Part shown: positions 1 to 9,157 of the stretch, one piece after another
How the letters are laid out: each line of letters opens with the position of its first letter
Position numbering within the stretch: position 1 is the stretch's first letter
Assembly (NCBI RefSeq): GCF_028285565.1
Contig: NZ_JANQOY010000229.1
Span: 1 to 39,952 of the forward strand
Direction of reading: 5' to 3'
DNA length: 39,952 nt
DNA from: Acaryochloris sp. IP29b_bin.148
Lineage (GTDB): Bacteria > Cyanobacteriota > Cyanobacteriia > Thermosynechococcales > Thermosynechococcaceae
Program-made: the position numbers and the translations under genes
Notes under the pieces: model-generated
Told to the model about the DNA's origin: nothing
The model's input: the letters and a program-made list of their open reading frames with translations, nothing else
Database searches by the model: none

Positions 1-81
1 CAAACCATGCTCGATTGTATTGAGGTGCTCTTTCGCTTCCTCAATAAAGTAGACCATAATCCGCTGCTGTTCTGGCTGCAT
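1..81 (-). CDS. CheA-type histidine kinase (PilL/HmpE-like), N-terminal start only
   Basis: The first 27 codons of a gene that runs off the left edge of the window. The translation contains YFIEEAKEHLNTIEHGL, which matches the first helix of the HPt domain at the N terminus of CheA/PilL-type kinases. The ATG at 79-81 is preferred over the ATG six bases upstream (85-87) because a GGGAG ribosome-binding sequence lies six bases before it. The gene follows the MCP gene on the same strand after 70 bases, so it completes the order CheY-CheW-MCP-CheA known from cyanobacterial Pil/Hmp/Pix operons. The identification rests on a short stretch plus this context. Confidence 0.7.
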   Translation of the reverse strand, partial: MQPEQQRIMVYFIEEAKEHLNTIEHGL

Positions 82-151
82 TACCATCTCCCTTAGGATG
101 CTGTAAAAAAATAAATGAAAAACATGGATCGTTCAGACACGAGGCGGGGGA

Positions 152-2674
152 CTAAAATTCAGTTCCTTCGACTCTGAACCGCTCCACAGAAGATTGGAGC
201 TCACTGGCGACACTCACCATATTTCTCAGAGAATCAGACACTCGTTGAGCTTCCTGTGAGGTTTCTTGGGCCGTCAATTCAACAGACTGCATCACTTGAG
301 ATACATAGCGAGAGGTCTCTGTCTGTTCAGCTGTTGCCTTCGTAATCGAACCCACTAACTGATTGATTTGCGAAGAGACTTGAATAATGTCGTCCAAGGA
401 GCGTTTGGCTTGCTCGGCCCGTTGCGTTCCTTCAATCACCTGCTGGGTTCCTTCTTCCATAGCCATCATCACTGAGCTGGTTTCACCTTGAATTTGCAAA
501 ACAATTTGCTCAATTTCTTTGGAAGACTTGGCAGCTCGATCGGCTAATTGACGAACTTCATCGGCAACCACTGCAAATCCCCGTCCAGATTCACCCGCAC
601 GGGCGGCCTCAATACTGGCATTCAGGGCTAGGAGGTTAGTTCTCGACGCAATTTGGGAGATTAAACCAACAATCTTCGAAATTTCTTGAGAAGACTCCGC
701 CAGACGTTTCACCTTACGGGTACTTTCAGCCACTGTTTCTCGAATTTGGAGAATACCCGCCACCGTGCTTTCTACCGATTCTCCGCCTTTTAGCGCAGCC
801 TCAGTTGCCTTTTGAGCAACCTGGTCAGCAGATCGAGCACTTTCAGCCACTTGCTGAATAGAAGTGGTCATCATTTGAACAGAGTTAAGGGAAACCGCTA
901 GTTCCTCGGCTTGCCGTAGAGCATCGGAGGATAGGCCGCGGGCAAATTCCTCATTCTCAGCTGCTCCTTTATTCACTTCCTGAGCCGCTACTTTAACCTG
1001 CTTAACGATTTTTTGGAGGTTATAAATGGTGAGGTTAAAAGAGTCGGCAACAGCGCCTAAGATATCAGCTGTTACTTCTGCTTGAACCGTGAGATCACCT
1101 CGAGCCGCCCCTTCTACGTCATCAAGCAGACGAATCACTTGTCGTTGTAGGTCTTCTTTGGCCTTTTCTTGCTCTTCTGCCTTGCGCTGAACTTCAGTCG
1201 TTGTGGACTCAATAAAGCGAGTCATCTGGTTAAAGCTATTAGCCAATTGGCCAAATTCATCCTTAGAAAACTCAGTTGCCCTGACACTCCAATCCCCTTG
1301 TGCCACAGCGGTTAACTGAGTCTGCAAGTCATTGGTAGAAGACTTGATTTGCCGGGTCATGATCTGACCTAAGACAAGCGTTGTCACGCCCCCTGCCAAC
1401 CCTGCAGCTAGCGCTCCGACCCCCCTAGCATTCCAGGGCTGCGCGCTAAGCTGACCTACCCCTACAACCGCCAAGGCTGAAACAACACCAGCGGTTGTTG
1501 ACATAATGATTTGCTTCTGTTGCAAAGAAGCATTAGTAAAGGGAGCCAAAGGACCACTAGACTTTTTAGACAGCGTGGAAGCCCCACCATCTGAGAAGAG
1601 AACACCACCATCCTGCTCTCCTAAAAATCCTGACTGTGATGACATGGAAAGATCGGAGGATTGATCTAGATCATCCATACCCACCGCTTGGGCATTTTCA
1701 GGAACATTGAGCAGCCCTGTATCTCCAATTAGATCCTGCTCATCTTCCGTCAAGTTCAGTAGGCTTGGATCAAGATCAAATTCAGTGGCTGGATCAAAAG
1801 CATCGATCTCGCCATCGCTATCCAAGCCATCCATAGATAACTCTTCTGATAAGTCAATGCCAGACATGGGAAACTCAGTCTGATCTACAGCATCTGAGAA
1901 ATCGAGATCCGCAGATTGCATCGTATGCTCCCCAGCAAGGTCGAAGGGTTCATCCCACGAGTTGGGCTCTGGGCTGGGGGGACTGATGGGTTCTTCTGAA
2001 CCGCTGGTATCAGTTAAGTTACTCTGAATAGCATCGCTTTCTAGGTTTGTAGAAATATCGGATGGCCGAGTATCTGAGCTTTCTGAGTCGGATGTTGAGT
2101 GGTTCTTGTGCATGAGTAATGTATCATCTTCTCCATCAGCGAAACGATCCGTGACCAATGGTTGACTATTTATGGGCTCATCAACCAGTGGAGCGGATAC
2201 ATAATCATCAAAAGGGTTGGGGTCTATGGTAAACGGATTCAAGTCATCTGCACTTTCGTGACCAGAACTAACCTGGGATGAAACAGGAACCTGAATATTA
2301 TGGGCTTCATTCAATTGCAACTCCGAACCATGAGTCATGGTCAGAGTAGAACTTTCTCCATTATGGGTGGACTTTTTTTCAGCATAGCCATAACCTGCTT
2401 CCAAATACTGGGTAGAATCTGCCAAACTATTGCGAGCACAATCCAGTAATTCAGGATCATGAGTCAACTCTAGTACTGATTTATACTGTTGATTGGCAAT
2501 ATCATACTGTTGAAGACAGCTATAGATATGTCCCCGTAGTAAACGCAGGTTCGGATCGTCTGGGTACTCTTTGACTAAATGATCGGTTGTTGCAGCAGCA
2601 TCTTCATAGTGCCCTTTCATGTAGTCACTCACTGCTTGTTGATAGTCTTGTGTGTATCGAGTACTTAATGACAT
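152..2674 (-). CDS. pilJ: Methyl-accepting chemotaxis protein with N-terminal TPR (PilJ/HmpD-like)
   Basis: Transmembrane signal transducer of a type IV pilus chemotaxis system, expected to control a CheA kinase through CheW. Residues 7-95 look like TPR repeats. Residues about 110-370 are acidic and low-complexity. Two hydrophobic helices (about 388-440) are joined by a loop of only some ten residues, so there is almost no periplasmic sensor. Two HAMP-like segments follow (about 440-560), then a long helical signalling domain whose hairpin tip reads [18 protein letters not shown]. There are no GAF/phytochrome domains, which argues against a PixJ-type photoreceptor. The ATG has a GGAG seven bases upstream. 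A 187-base gap separates it from the CheW gene upstream and may hold a second promoter. Sensing is presumably cytoplasmic, through the TPR or partner proteins. Confidence 0.9.
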   Translation of the reverse strand: MSLSTRYTQDYQQAVSDYMKGHYEDAAATTDHLVKEYPDDPNLRLLRGHIYSCLQQYDIANQQYKSVLELTHDPELLDCARNSLADSTQYLEAGYGYAEKKSTHNGESSTLTMTHGSELQLNEAHNIQVPVSSQVSSGHESADDLNPFTIDPNPFDDYVSAPLVDEPINSQPLVTDRFADGEDDTLLMHKNHSTSDSESSDTRPSDISTNLESDAIQSNLTDTSGSEEPISPPSPEPNSWDEPFDLAGEHTMQSADLDFSDAVDQTEFPMSGIDLSEELSMDGLDSDGEIDAFDPATEFDLDPSLLNLTEDEQDLIGDTGLLNVPENAQAVGMDDLDQSSDLSMSSQSGFLGEQDGGVLFSDGGASTLSKKSSGPLAPFTNASLQQKQIIMSTTAGVVSALAVVGVGQLSAQPWNARGVGALAAGLAGGVTTLVLGQIMTRQIKSSTNDLQTQLTAVAQGDWSVRATEFSKDEFGQLANSFNQMTRFIESTTTEVQRKAEEQEKAKEDLQRQVIRLLDDVEGAARGDLTVQAEVTADILGAVADSFNLTIYNLQKIVKQVKVAAQEVNKGAAENEEFARGLSSDALRQAEELAVSLNSVQMMTTSIQQVAESARSADQVAQKATEAALKGGESVESTVAGILQIRETVAESTRKVKRLAESSQEISKIVGLISQIASRTNLLALNASIEAARAGESGRGFAVVADEVRQLADRAAKSSKEIEQIVLQIQGETSSVMMAMEEGTQQVIEGTQRAEQAKRSLDDIIQVSSQINQLVGSITKATAEQTETSRYVSQVMQSVELTAQETSQEAQRVSDSLRNMVSVASELQSSVERFRVEGTEF

Positions 2675-2861
2675 CTGCCTGCTCCTGCCACTGATTGAGT
2701 CGAAATGCTAACTGAAGCGAATAAATTTACAATTTTTGGTGAAAGTCATCAAAACTATCTGAGAGGACCTAAAAGCATAAAAACACCAAAAAAAGGGTCT
2801 ATGTGCTGATATATAACCAAATTTGTCCAGGATTGTCTATGCTCTATAGAGCCTTGCTGAA

Positions 2862-3389
2862 CTAAGTTGCCCATCGCGCCGACCTCAAAATTGCCTCTGG
2901 ATCCAGCAACCTCAGATACTGATTGGCCTCACTCAGGATCCATTCTCCTTTCAAGAAAGGCGCCATATTGTCTGAAGCACTCAGCGAGGGGTTGAGTTTG
3001 TCCGCATCTAGCCAATCCATGCCCATTACTTTATCGACCGCTAAGCCAACGGTGATCTCTTGGGACTCGATCGCAATGATAGATATTTCTTGACAGTCGG
3101 TATCTAAAGGTTTGGTATGGCCTAAAAACTGCCCGATATCCGTTACCCAAACTACTTGTCCTCTTAAATTGAGGACTCCCATCAGAACGGGAGACACATT
3201 CGGGATTAAAGTGATTTGATCGGGTGTTAAAGCCAGAACTTCCCGTATCCCTTGGGCAGGCAGGGCAAATTCTTGGCCTGACTCAATGAAAAACCTTAAG
3301 AATAGGTCTCCTTCAGGATTTTGGAGTTCTTGTAAACCGGATAGTTGACTCGCTTCTTGCCCTGCAACGATATCTTGATGACTGACCAT
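2862..3389 (-). CDS. pilI: CheW-like coupling protein (PilI/HmpC-like)
   Basis: A single-domain CheW protein of 175 residues that should bridge the methyl-accepting protein and the CheA kinase at the cell poles. The CheW fold is recognisable from the FALPAQGIREVL stretch near residue 37, the VSPVLMGVLNLRGQVV stretch around residues 65-80, and the later AVDKVMG strand. It lies six bases downstream of the CheY gene and upstream of the MCP gene on the same strand, so it is co-transcribed with a Pil/Hmp-type chemotaxis set. The first 25 residues are a variable N-terminal tail. Nothing looks truncated. Confidence 0.9.
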   Translation of the reverse strand: MVSHQDIVAGQEASQLSGLQELQNPEGDLFLRFFIESGQEFALPAQGIREVLALTPDQITLIPNVSPVLMGVLNLRGQVVWVTDIGQFLGHTKPLDTDCQEISIIAIESQEITVGLAVDKVMGMDWLDADKLNPSLSASDNMAPFLKGEWILSEANQYLRLLDPEAILRSARWAT

Positions 3390-3395
3390 AAGGAC

Positions 3396-3761
3396 CTAAC
3401 CTTCTAGCAATTGCTTAACGGTGACTAGTAATTCTTGTGGTTGTATCGGCTTGGTCAGATACGCATCTGCCCCTTGTTTCATCCCCCAATACCGATCAAA
3501 GTCTTCTGTTTTGGAGGAACAAATTACAACTGGTACATTTTGCGTTGTTGGGTTAGACTTAATTTCGCGACAAACCTCATAACCATTCTTACGAGGCATG
3601 ACAATATCTAGGACCACAATATCAGGTTGTGTTGATTGGATTTGTTCCAGCGCTTCTACCCCATCTGTAGCAATCAGTACAGTTAATCCGATATCTTCTA
3701 AAGCATTGCTCATCAGTTGCCGCTGTGTAATACTGTCATCAACCACTAAAACTTTTTGCAT
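3396..3761 (-). CDS. pilH: Single-domain CheY-like response regulator (PilH/HmpB-like)
   Basis: A stand-alone receiver domain of 121 residues with no output domain. The acidic pocket (D8, D9), phosphoacceptor D52 in VVLDIVMP, the serines around 82-83 and K104 in LTKP are all present, so it should be phosphorylated by the CheA-type kinase encoded just off the left edge. It is the first gene of the minus-strand chemotaxis operon. In many cyanobacterial Pil/Hmp/Pix operons a PatA-type regulator (PilG/HmpA/PixG) precedes this gene. None is present here, because upstream lies a non-coding gap and then the divergent hmpF. Confidence 0.9.
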   Translation of the reverse strand: MQKVLVVDDSITQRQLMSNALEDIGLTVLIATDGVEALEQIQSTQPDIVVLDIVMPRKNGYEVCREIKSNPTTQNVPVVICSSKTEDFDRYWGMKQGADAYLTKPIQPQELLVTVKQLLEG

Positions 3762-4320
3762 TTATTGCTACCTGAGATCTTCACTAGAGCTGCTCGTACT
3801 TAAAGTATTAGACACTGAGGCGAATAAAAGGTTGATCTGTTGTTATTGACAGAATTCCGAGGCTATTCGCTGTGCGGGCTGGCTCACACCAGGACATTCA
3901 AGCATGAAGCCATGATGGGTTTCATCCCCTGCGAACTTAGGGTACCCTCCCTCAACAGACAATTTGTCAATTTGTTGATTGTTTTATTCTAGAGAAGCGG
4001 GAAATAACAGCAACTCGGCTTTGCAGAGGATATGCAAAAAATGGGCGGTCTTTTGGGAACTATTGGTTTGGGAAGTTCTATTTCCCCTTGTTGTTATTGA
4101 GTGTGTACTGTCCTTGAAGTATTGGCTAAATGCTTGAATTTAGCTAATCTTGATGGAAGGAAGCGCTTAACCATTGACTATCTCATTGAAATAAAGGCTA
4201 AGCTTTTATGGAAAGGGGTTGTCGACGGTTATTGATTGAAGTTTAATGAATGGCCAATCCAAAAGAATGAACGTTGGATAGACCAAGCTCGGATGCAATT
4301 AGAAAAAGAGGGTGATGGGT
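3762..4320. other. Divergent intergenic region between the chemotaxis operon and hmpF
   Basis: About 560 bases without a convincing gene, lying between two divergently transcribed motility genes and therefore expected to hold both promoters. I see no strong sigma-70 type -35/-10 pair. A plus-strand frame from 4101 is open for about 44 codons, stops with TGA at 4233 and continues open into hmpF. I do not recognise its product and treat it as chance or a very old remnant. Confidence 0.4.
4307..4312 (+). promoter_or_regulatory. Ribosome-binding site that places the hmpF start at GTG 4321
   Basis: AGAGGG ends eight bases before the GTG at 4321. The alternative GTG (4312) and ATG (4315) overlap or abut this motif and would have no usable spacing. 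Starting at 4321 gives a protein beginning VLYLAEV, which agrees with the MLYLAEV opening I recall for HmpF proteins. Confidence 0.6.
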
Positions 4321-5979
4321 GTGCTGTATCTTGCCGAAGTGCACAAGAAAAATGGCTTTATGGGTGCCAAGACAGAACTAAAGCTCTTAGCCCAAAAACA
4401 ATCTGAGCATAATTGGAGCCCTATTTCTGGAGAGGAACTGCTCCAGGCAGACGCTGCCAATGACTATAATGCTGGTGTTCTGGTTTTAGTCGAGATGGAT
4501 GGGAACCAGCAGCTCAAGAGCATTCAAGATGCCACTCGGCAGCTTGTCGGTATTTTAAAGAGTTTTTCTCGGATGCGAGAGAAGTTCCGGACTCAAGAAG
4601 AAGAAATTGAAGGTTGGAAACAATCCCTGATCTATCAAAGCCAAGAACTCACTCGGCGTGAAGTGGATATGGAAACCCGAGCCGAGGAGATACAAGAGTG
4701 GGAAGCTGAATCTCAGAAAATTGAGCAGCAACGACAAGAGTTTGAAGCAACGCGAGCCCAAATTCTCCAGCTCAAAGAACAAATGGAGCAAGATCGCCAG
4801 CAGTTGGAAGAAGGCTGGGGACGATTACAAAATGCCCAGCGCGATCAGGACGTGGGATTATCTGATGAACAAGTCCATCAGATTGAACAATTGTTGAATC
4901 AGCTGGATCATGCCTTTGGTGGTGGTGAAGCTGATTTGAGCCATATTGAGCAGCAACACCATCAGCTCAGTGAATCTTGGCAAACCTTAGAGCAGGATCG
5001 TGCTCAAGCTCAACAGCAACAAGCCACGCTTGATCAACAACAATCCGATCTGCAAACGGCTTGGCAAGTATGGCAGCAAACCCAAGACTCCTTAGTCCAA
5101 ACGAAGCTTGAGCTTGAGGTCCAAGAGCAAACTTTAGCTCTAAAAACGGATCAACAACATTGGTTACGTGAACAGCACCAAACGCAAACGGCGCTCTGTC
5201 AAAATCTAAGTCAAATGCAGGGAGGGGACGGGAACCCAACTGATGTCCAGACCTTACGAGACATGCCCCTGGAAGAGTTGGAAGCCACCGTCGACAAGCT
5301 GAATACAGAGCTGGCTAAGCTGTCGAGTTTTGTCAATGATCAAGAAGAAGAGCTGAAATACCAACTTGAAGCGATTGGAGAGTTGGAAGCCAAGATTCAA
5401 AATGCAAGTGAGTATGACCAACTCAGTATGACGGGTGAGTTGGAGGATGAACGCCAGCATTTTCGCTTGTTAGATGAAACCCTGGAAGGACAGCGAAAAA
5501 CCCTGAAAGAGCGAGAGGCGGTTCTCTATTTTCATCAAGATATTCTGTATCAACGCAAGCGATCGCAAGAGAATAAATTTCATCACACAGCAGCCTTGGA
5601 TCTAGCGCCAATGCTTAAATTAGCGCAAGCTGAGCAGCAAAAACAACAGCAGGCCCTAGAACAGTTAAACCGCGACATCAATGACTTGCGAACATCCTTA
5701 CAAGTCACTCGAGATACGGTAGCGGCCACCTCCACCGAGCAAGACAATAAACGTCAGCACCTCCAACAGCAAGAGCAGGAATTAGAACAACAAAAAGTGG
5801 TTCTCGCTGAATTATGGGGCAAGATCAAAACTTCAGAAAGTCTATTACAGCCGATGCAAGACACGTTAAGTGTGCTCAAAGGTCAACTGTCTTCGACAGA
5901 CGGTCAATCCGGAGACTCCCCACAAGGAGCGTTGCAAGAACTAAAGCAAATCTTTATGGCGATGGGACAAGGTAGCTAG
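4321..5979 (+). CDS. hmpF: HmpF, coiled-coil regulator of type IV pilus motility
   Basis: A 552-residue protein with a conserved globular N terminus (about residues 1-90, opening LYLAEVHKKNGFMGAKTELK) and a very long Gln/Glu-rich coiled coil over nearly all the rest. This architecture matches HmpF of filamentous and some unicellular cyanobacteria. HmpF localises at cell poles or junctions, activates type IV pili, and is steered by the Hmp chemotaxis system. The neighbours fit, since it diverges from a CheY-CheW-MCP-CheA operon. The start is GTG 4321 rather than 4312 because of the ribosome-binding site and the expected N terminus. Its TAG stop overlaps the stop of the convergent uracil-DNA glycosylase gene by four bases (CTAG), leaving no room for a terminator. 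Confidence 0.85.
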   Translation: MLYLAEVHKKNGFMGAKTELKLLAQKQSEHNWSPISGEELLQADAANDYNAGVLVLVEMDGNQQLKSIQDATRQLVGILKSFSRMREKFRTQEEEIEGWKQSLIYQSQELTRREVDMETRAEEIQEWEAESQKIEQQRQEFEATRAQILQLKEQMEQDRQQLEEGWGRLQNAQRDQDVGLSDEQVHQIEQLLNQLDHAFGGGEADLSHIEQQHHQLSESWQTLEQDRAQAQQQQATLDQQQSDLQTAWQVWQQTQDSLVQTKLELEVQEQTLALKTDQQHWLREQHQTQTALCQNLSQMQGGDGNPTDVQTLRDMPLEELEATVDKLNTELAKLSSFVNDQEEELKYQLEAIGELEAKIQNASEYDQLSMTGELEDERQHFRLLDETLEGQRKTLKEREAVLYFHQDILYQRKRSQENKFHHTAALDLAPMLKLAQAEQQKQQQALEQLNRDINDLRTSLQVTRDTVAATSTEQDNKRQHLQQQEQELEQQKVVLAELWGKIKTSESLLQPMQDTLSVLKGQLSSTDGQSGDSPQGALQELKQIFMAMGQGS

Positions 5980-6689
5980 CGCTCAAAGCTTAAAGGTGAG
6001 TCCAATAGCTCGTCTAGCTTAGCGCGGACGGCCTGAATATCTTGCCACATCAGCCACTTGGGTTTGCCTGGCTCAGGGGATGGATTTCTCAAGAGGTATG
6101 CTGGGTGCAAGATGGGCATACAAAGGTAATTTTCCCAGGTTAGCCACTGCCCTCTAATTTTCGTGATTCCGCGTTTATCTCCCGTTACACCTCGAACCGC
6201 TGTGGCACCTGTGAGCAGGATGATTTTAGGATTGACGAGGCGAATTTGCTCCAGTAGATAAGGCTTACACGCAGCTGATTCCTCGGGGGTGGGGGTGCGA
6301 TTACCGGGAGGACGGCACTTTACAATATTGCAAATATAGACATCTTGCTGAGAATCCAGCTTTACAGAGGCCAGGATTTTATCAAGCAGTTGCCCTGCTT
6401 TGCCCACAAAGGGTAAACCCGTTGCGTCCTCTTGCTGACCGGGACCTTCACCAATGATTAAAAGGGGCGCTTGAGGATTGCCACGGCTGACCACAACATG
6501 GGTGCGGCTAAGGGCCAAATCGCATCGTTGACATTGATGGCAGTGGTCAGTCAGTTGGTCTAGAGTCTCATAAAAGCCAGACGGGATAGGAACTTGAGGG
6601 TCGGTTGAGATCTGTTCTGGCTCAACGGTGACATTTGCAACGGTGGGTTCGTGCCAATCAAATAAACTAATTTGCTCTTCGCTAGGCAT
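5976..6689 (-). CDS. Family 4 uracil-DNA glycosylase (4Fe-4S)
   Basis: A base-excision repair enzyme that removes uracil arising from cytosine deamination. The water-activating motif GEGPGQQED, the downstream TGLPFVGKAGQLL, the KCRPPGNRTPTPEE segment and a C-terminal HPAYLLRN (active-site His loop) identify family 4. Four cysteines for the iron-sulfur cluster are available: the CxxC pair C53/C56 (C50 lies just before), the Cys in KCRPPGNR and the Cys in AACKPYL. At 237 residues it is somewhat longer than thermophilic family members because of about 40 extra N-terminal residues. It is convergent with hmpF and overlaps it by four bases. The function of the extra N-terminal segment is unknown. 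Confidence 0.93.
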   Translation of the reverse strand: MPSEEQISLFDWHEPTVANVTVEPEQISTDPQVPIPSGFYETLDQLTDHCHQCQRCDLALSRTHVVVSRGNPQAPLLIIGEGPGQQEDATGLPFVGKAGQLLDKILASVKLDSQQDVYICNIVKCRPPGNRTPTPEESAACKPYLLEQIRLVNPKIILLTGATAVRGVTGDKRGITKIRGQWLTWENYLCMPILHPAYLLRNPSPEPGKPKWLMWQDIQAVRAKLDELLDSPLSFER

Positions 6690-6804
6690 AGGGACTATTC
6701 AGCATTTAGGTGAGGTTCGCTGCTGTCACAGAGGGTCATACCCTTTGTGACTGGATAACGGCACTGCCCGATCGTCGATGAGGCAATCATGAGGTCTGTC
6801 CTGA

Positions 6805-7350
6805 CTATTTCAAGTCTAGGAAACCCGTCTCTTTTAATTTTGGATTGAAGCGAAGGGATTCTTGTAATCCCCGCTGACTCAAAACCTCTAGAATTTCAGC
6901 TTCTAAACGACGGGCTGCATTTTTTAACGCCTTGAGTTGGCTCCGCTCATCTAACTGGGGGTCTTGGTGCTGAGCGAGTTCTTCTGCAGTCATCGCCGCT
7001 TTAACATCAATGGCCTGCTCCCATTTCGGTTGCTCAGTCTGATTACCTGGGACTGGCGCACCGTTTTCCTGGATCCAGGCGCTCCGAATATTTTCTAACT
7101 GGGTTCGATTCGGTCGCTCAATGGTTTGGACCTTGAGCCAGTAACATAATTGGGGTTGACGAACCAAATGTTGTTTCAGACTGAGATAGATATCGCGGGA
7201 ATACCCAACATATTGCAAGGCTTGATCGTCGGCAAAAATGGCATAAACTCCGATTTTGCCTTCAAACTGCTGGGGCAACATCCCTTGAGGATCGAGATAG
7301 GGAATTGCCTCTAGGTTAGCTAGGAGAGGAACAGAGTGCTCGACAGTCAT
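6805..7350 (-). CDS. GIY-YIG domain protein
   Basis: The segment KIGVYAIFADDQALQYVGYS matches the first strands of a GIY-YIG domain, with GVY and YVG in place of the two signature triplets and R in SRDI as the likely catalytic arginine. Such domains cut DNA, but stand-alone cyanobacterial copies are uncharacterised. I place the start at the ATG at 7350, giving 181 residues beginning MTVEHSVPLL. The frame is also open up to an ATG at 7428, two bases after the stop of the upstream histidine kinase gene, and translational coupling there is possible. The C terminus (RSQLKALKNAARRLEAEIL) is a charged helix. The target is unknown. Confidence 0.75.
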   Translation of the reverse strand: MTVEHSVPLLANLEAIPYLDPQGMLPQQFEGKIGVYAIFADDQALQYVGYSRDIYLSLKQHLVRQPQLCYWLKVQTIERPNRTQLENIRSAWIQENGAPVPGNQTEQPKWEQAIDVKAAMTAEELAQHQDPQLDERSQLKALKNAARRLEAEILEVLSQRGLQESLRFNPKLKETGFLDLK

Positions 7351-7430
7351 GATCAACGTCAAATACAACCGACTCCAAGCACTGATGTCATAACCTGCTG
7401 GAATCAGGAAAACAAGACCTGGAGACATCT

Positions 7431-8936
7431 TTAGTATGCAGTACTCTCTGTCCCTAAGGGTAGAAAGATTGTCAAGACTTCACCTTGTTGGGGGTGTTGG
7501 CGAACGGTCAGTTTCCCCCCCAAAATCTCAAAGAGTTGCTTGGTGACGGGTAAGCTCAAACTCAGACCGCCCGTTTCCGGTTGCAACATTAACAGATCAC
7601 CGATCGCTTTCAGCATCGGTGTAGCTGCTGCGGACTGCTTTTGGGGGACCGTCTGATGCGATCTCAGTTCCAATTTCAGTTGATCGCCAGCCAGGGAAAT
7701 CTGGAGCTGCATTTGGCTGCCCATGGGCAATCGATGGCTAAGCTGCTCAATTAATCCCGTTAACACCTGCTCCAGCATTGTGGGATCACTAATGGCAATA
7801 GCGGGCAGTTGCTCAGGCACCTCTACCTCAAAAGAAAGATTGCGTCGATCCGCCTGTTTCTGCCACCGGGCAATATTCGTCTGCAAGACCTCCTGGACCG
7901 AGATAGAGGTTAATTGCAATGCCGTGGGCACTGTTTCAGCATTCGCTAATTCCATTGCTCTGAAGATTAAGCTAAAGCGCTCAATCTGGTCATGGCATTC
8001 TCGGCGAATGGTCTCCAAGCGCTTGAGCACTTCTGCGGGTAAATCCGAGCGTTTTAAAAGGAGTTGGGTAAAGGTTTGAATGGTGGTGAGCGGCGTACGA
8101 ACTTCGTGAGCCAGCGCTTTGAGCAAATCGATATCGTGTTTCCGTTTGAGGGGTTGGGGCGGATCTTCTGTTCCCCCGGAGGAGTTAGGTGGCTGCAGCT
8201 CAGCCTGACTGATATCGATCAGGCTAGGTGAACGCTTGCCGTTTGCTGGCGGCGTCATGGAGATGTGCCGATAATTGTGGAGGAGTTGGCGGCTAAAGTG
8301 CAGTGGGATCTGATAATGAGGCTCAACGGCTGGCCACTGCTGAAGCAGGGCATCAAAGGCCTCTAGCTGATGGGGGCGAGTGAGTTGGATGCGCGATCGC
8401 AAACTCAGTAACACCTGCTGAACGGTTTCTGGAACAAAAGAGAACTGGCACTGCCCCTCTTGTTCCGGTAAATATCGGAGAACAGCAATCCAGCTAAAGG
8501 AGCGTGTCTGCACTAAACAGAAGCGCTCCGCGGCTAACGGATCGGCTGGCAATAAGGGAATGGTGGCGGTTGAACTAACCCACGCTGCCGGACTCGGTGG
8601 CTCACAGGGGGGTAACTGTAGAGACGCAATTTTAGCCGGTGTAAAGGCCCAGGCATGGAACGGGGTCAACAACCCACTGAGGAGCGGCATAGGTCCCGTC
8701 AGAATCAGGCCTTGATCAGGGTCTAGATTAGGCAGATGAGAGGCCTGCTGTGCCAAGGAATCGGACGCAATCAGCATGGACAGCATTGTGGCAATGGCAG
8801 CATGCCATTCTTGTTCACCTTCGTTCGCAGGAAGGGCAGGCAATCCATCCAACGCTGGTTCACTGCCAATCAAGGCTTCACTGACTGTTGGGAAGACCCA
8901 CCTATTCACACCTGTTATTACCTCCAGTCCACTCAC
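7431..8936 (-). CDS. Sensor histidine kinase with degenerate ATP-binding domain
   Basis: A 501-residue soluble protein with no membrane segment. Residues about 40-225 form a sensory region with FCLVQTRSFSWIAVLR, reminiscent of DICT-type sensor domains. The dimerisation/phosphotransfer domain has phospho-acceptor H277 in LAHEVRTPL. The C-terminal ATPase region keeps only a GLSLSLPVTKQL stretch like the G2 box. Where the N box should supply an Asn there is LTGLIEQLSHRL, and no DxGxG motif follows (ELRSHQTVP instead). It may therefore be a poor or inactive kinase that is phosphorylated by another. The start is GTG at 8936. No response regulator is adjacent. Downstream the GIY-YIG gene follows closely. 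Confidence 0.75.
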   Translation of the reverse strand: MSGLEVITGVNRWVFPTVSEALIGSEPALDGLPALPANEGEQEWHAAIATMLSMLIASDSLAQQASHLPNLDPDQGLILTGPMPLLSGLLTPFHAWAFTPAKIASLQLPPCEPPSPAAWVSSTATIPLLPADPLAAERFCLVQTRSFSWIAVLRYLPEQEGQCQFSFVPETVQQVLLSLRSRIQLTRPHQLEAFDALLQQWPAVEPHYQIPLHFSRQLLHNYRHISMTPPANGKRSPSLIDISQAELQPPNSSGGTEDPPQPLKRKHDIDLLKALAHEVRTPLTTIQTFTQLLLKRSDLPAEVLKRLETIRRECHDQIERFSLIFRAMELANAETVPTALQLTSISVQEVLQTNIARWQKQADRRNLSFEVEVPEQLPAIAISDPTMLEQVLTGLIEQLSHRLPMGSQMQLQISLAGDQLKLELRSHQTVPQKQSAAATPMLKAIGDLLMLQPETGGLSLSLPVTKQLFEILGGKLTVRQHPQQGEVLTIFLPLGTESTAY

Positions 8937-9157
8937 TCGACCATAACGGTTTTGCCCACACTCTCCCAGCCGTAAAACCGAACGGATTTAGAGAAATAAC
9001 CCCGCCTCGCTGTCTTGAATCTTAGCGAGGAATTCCACTCTATCCAATGACTCCAGAGAAAAAGCACACTCCGTCACAGGATACTCATTAAAGACGTTAA
9101 GATAATTAAACCTAATCCCCTATGATTGGATTAGTGCCGTGATATTTAGGTGCATTC

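Noticed and set aside
4101..4311. A possible small gene or remnant ahead of hmpF (RLTIDYLIEIKAKLLW, then EWPIQKNERWIDQARMQLEK after a TGA)
   Set aside because: It has one internal stop, no ribosome-binding site and no family I recognise. It is kept only as a note in the intergenic entry.
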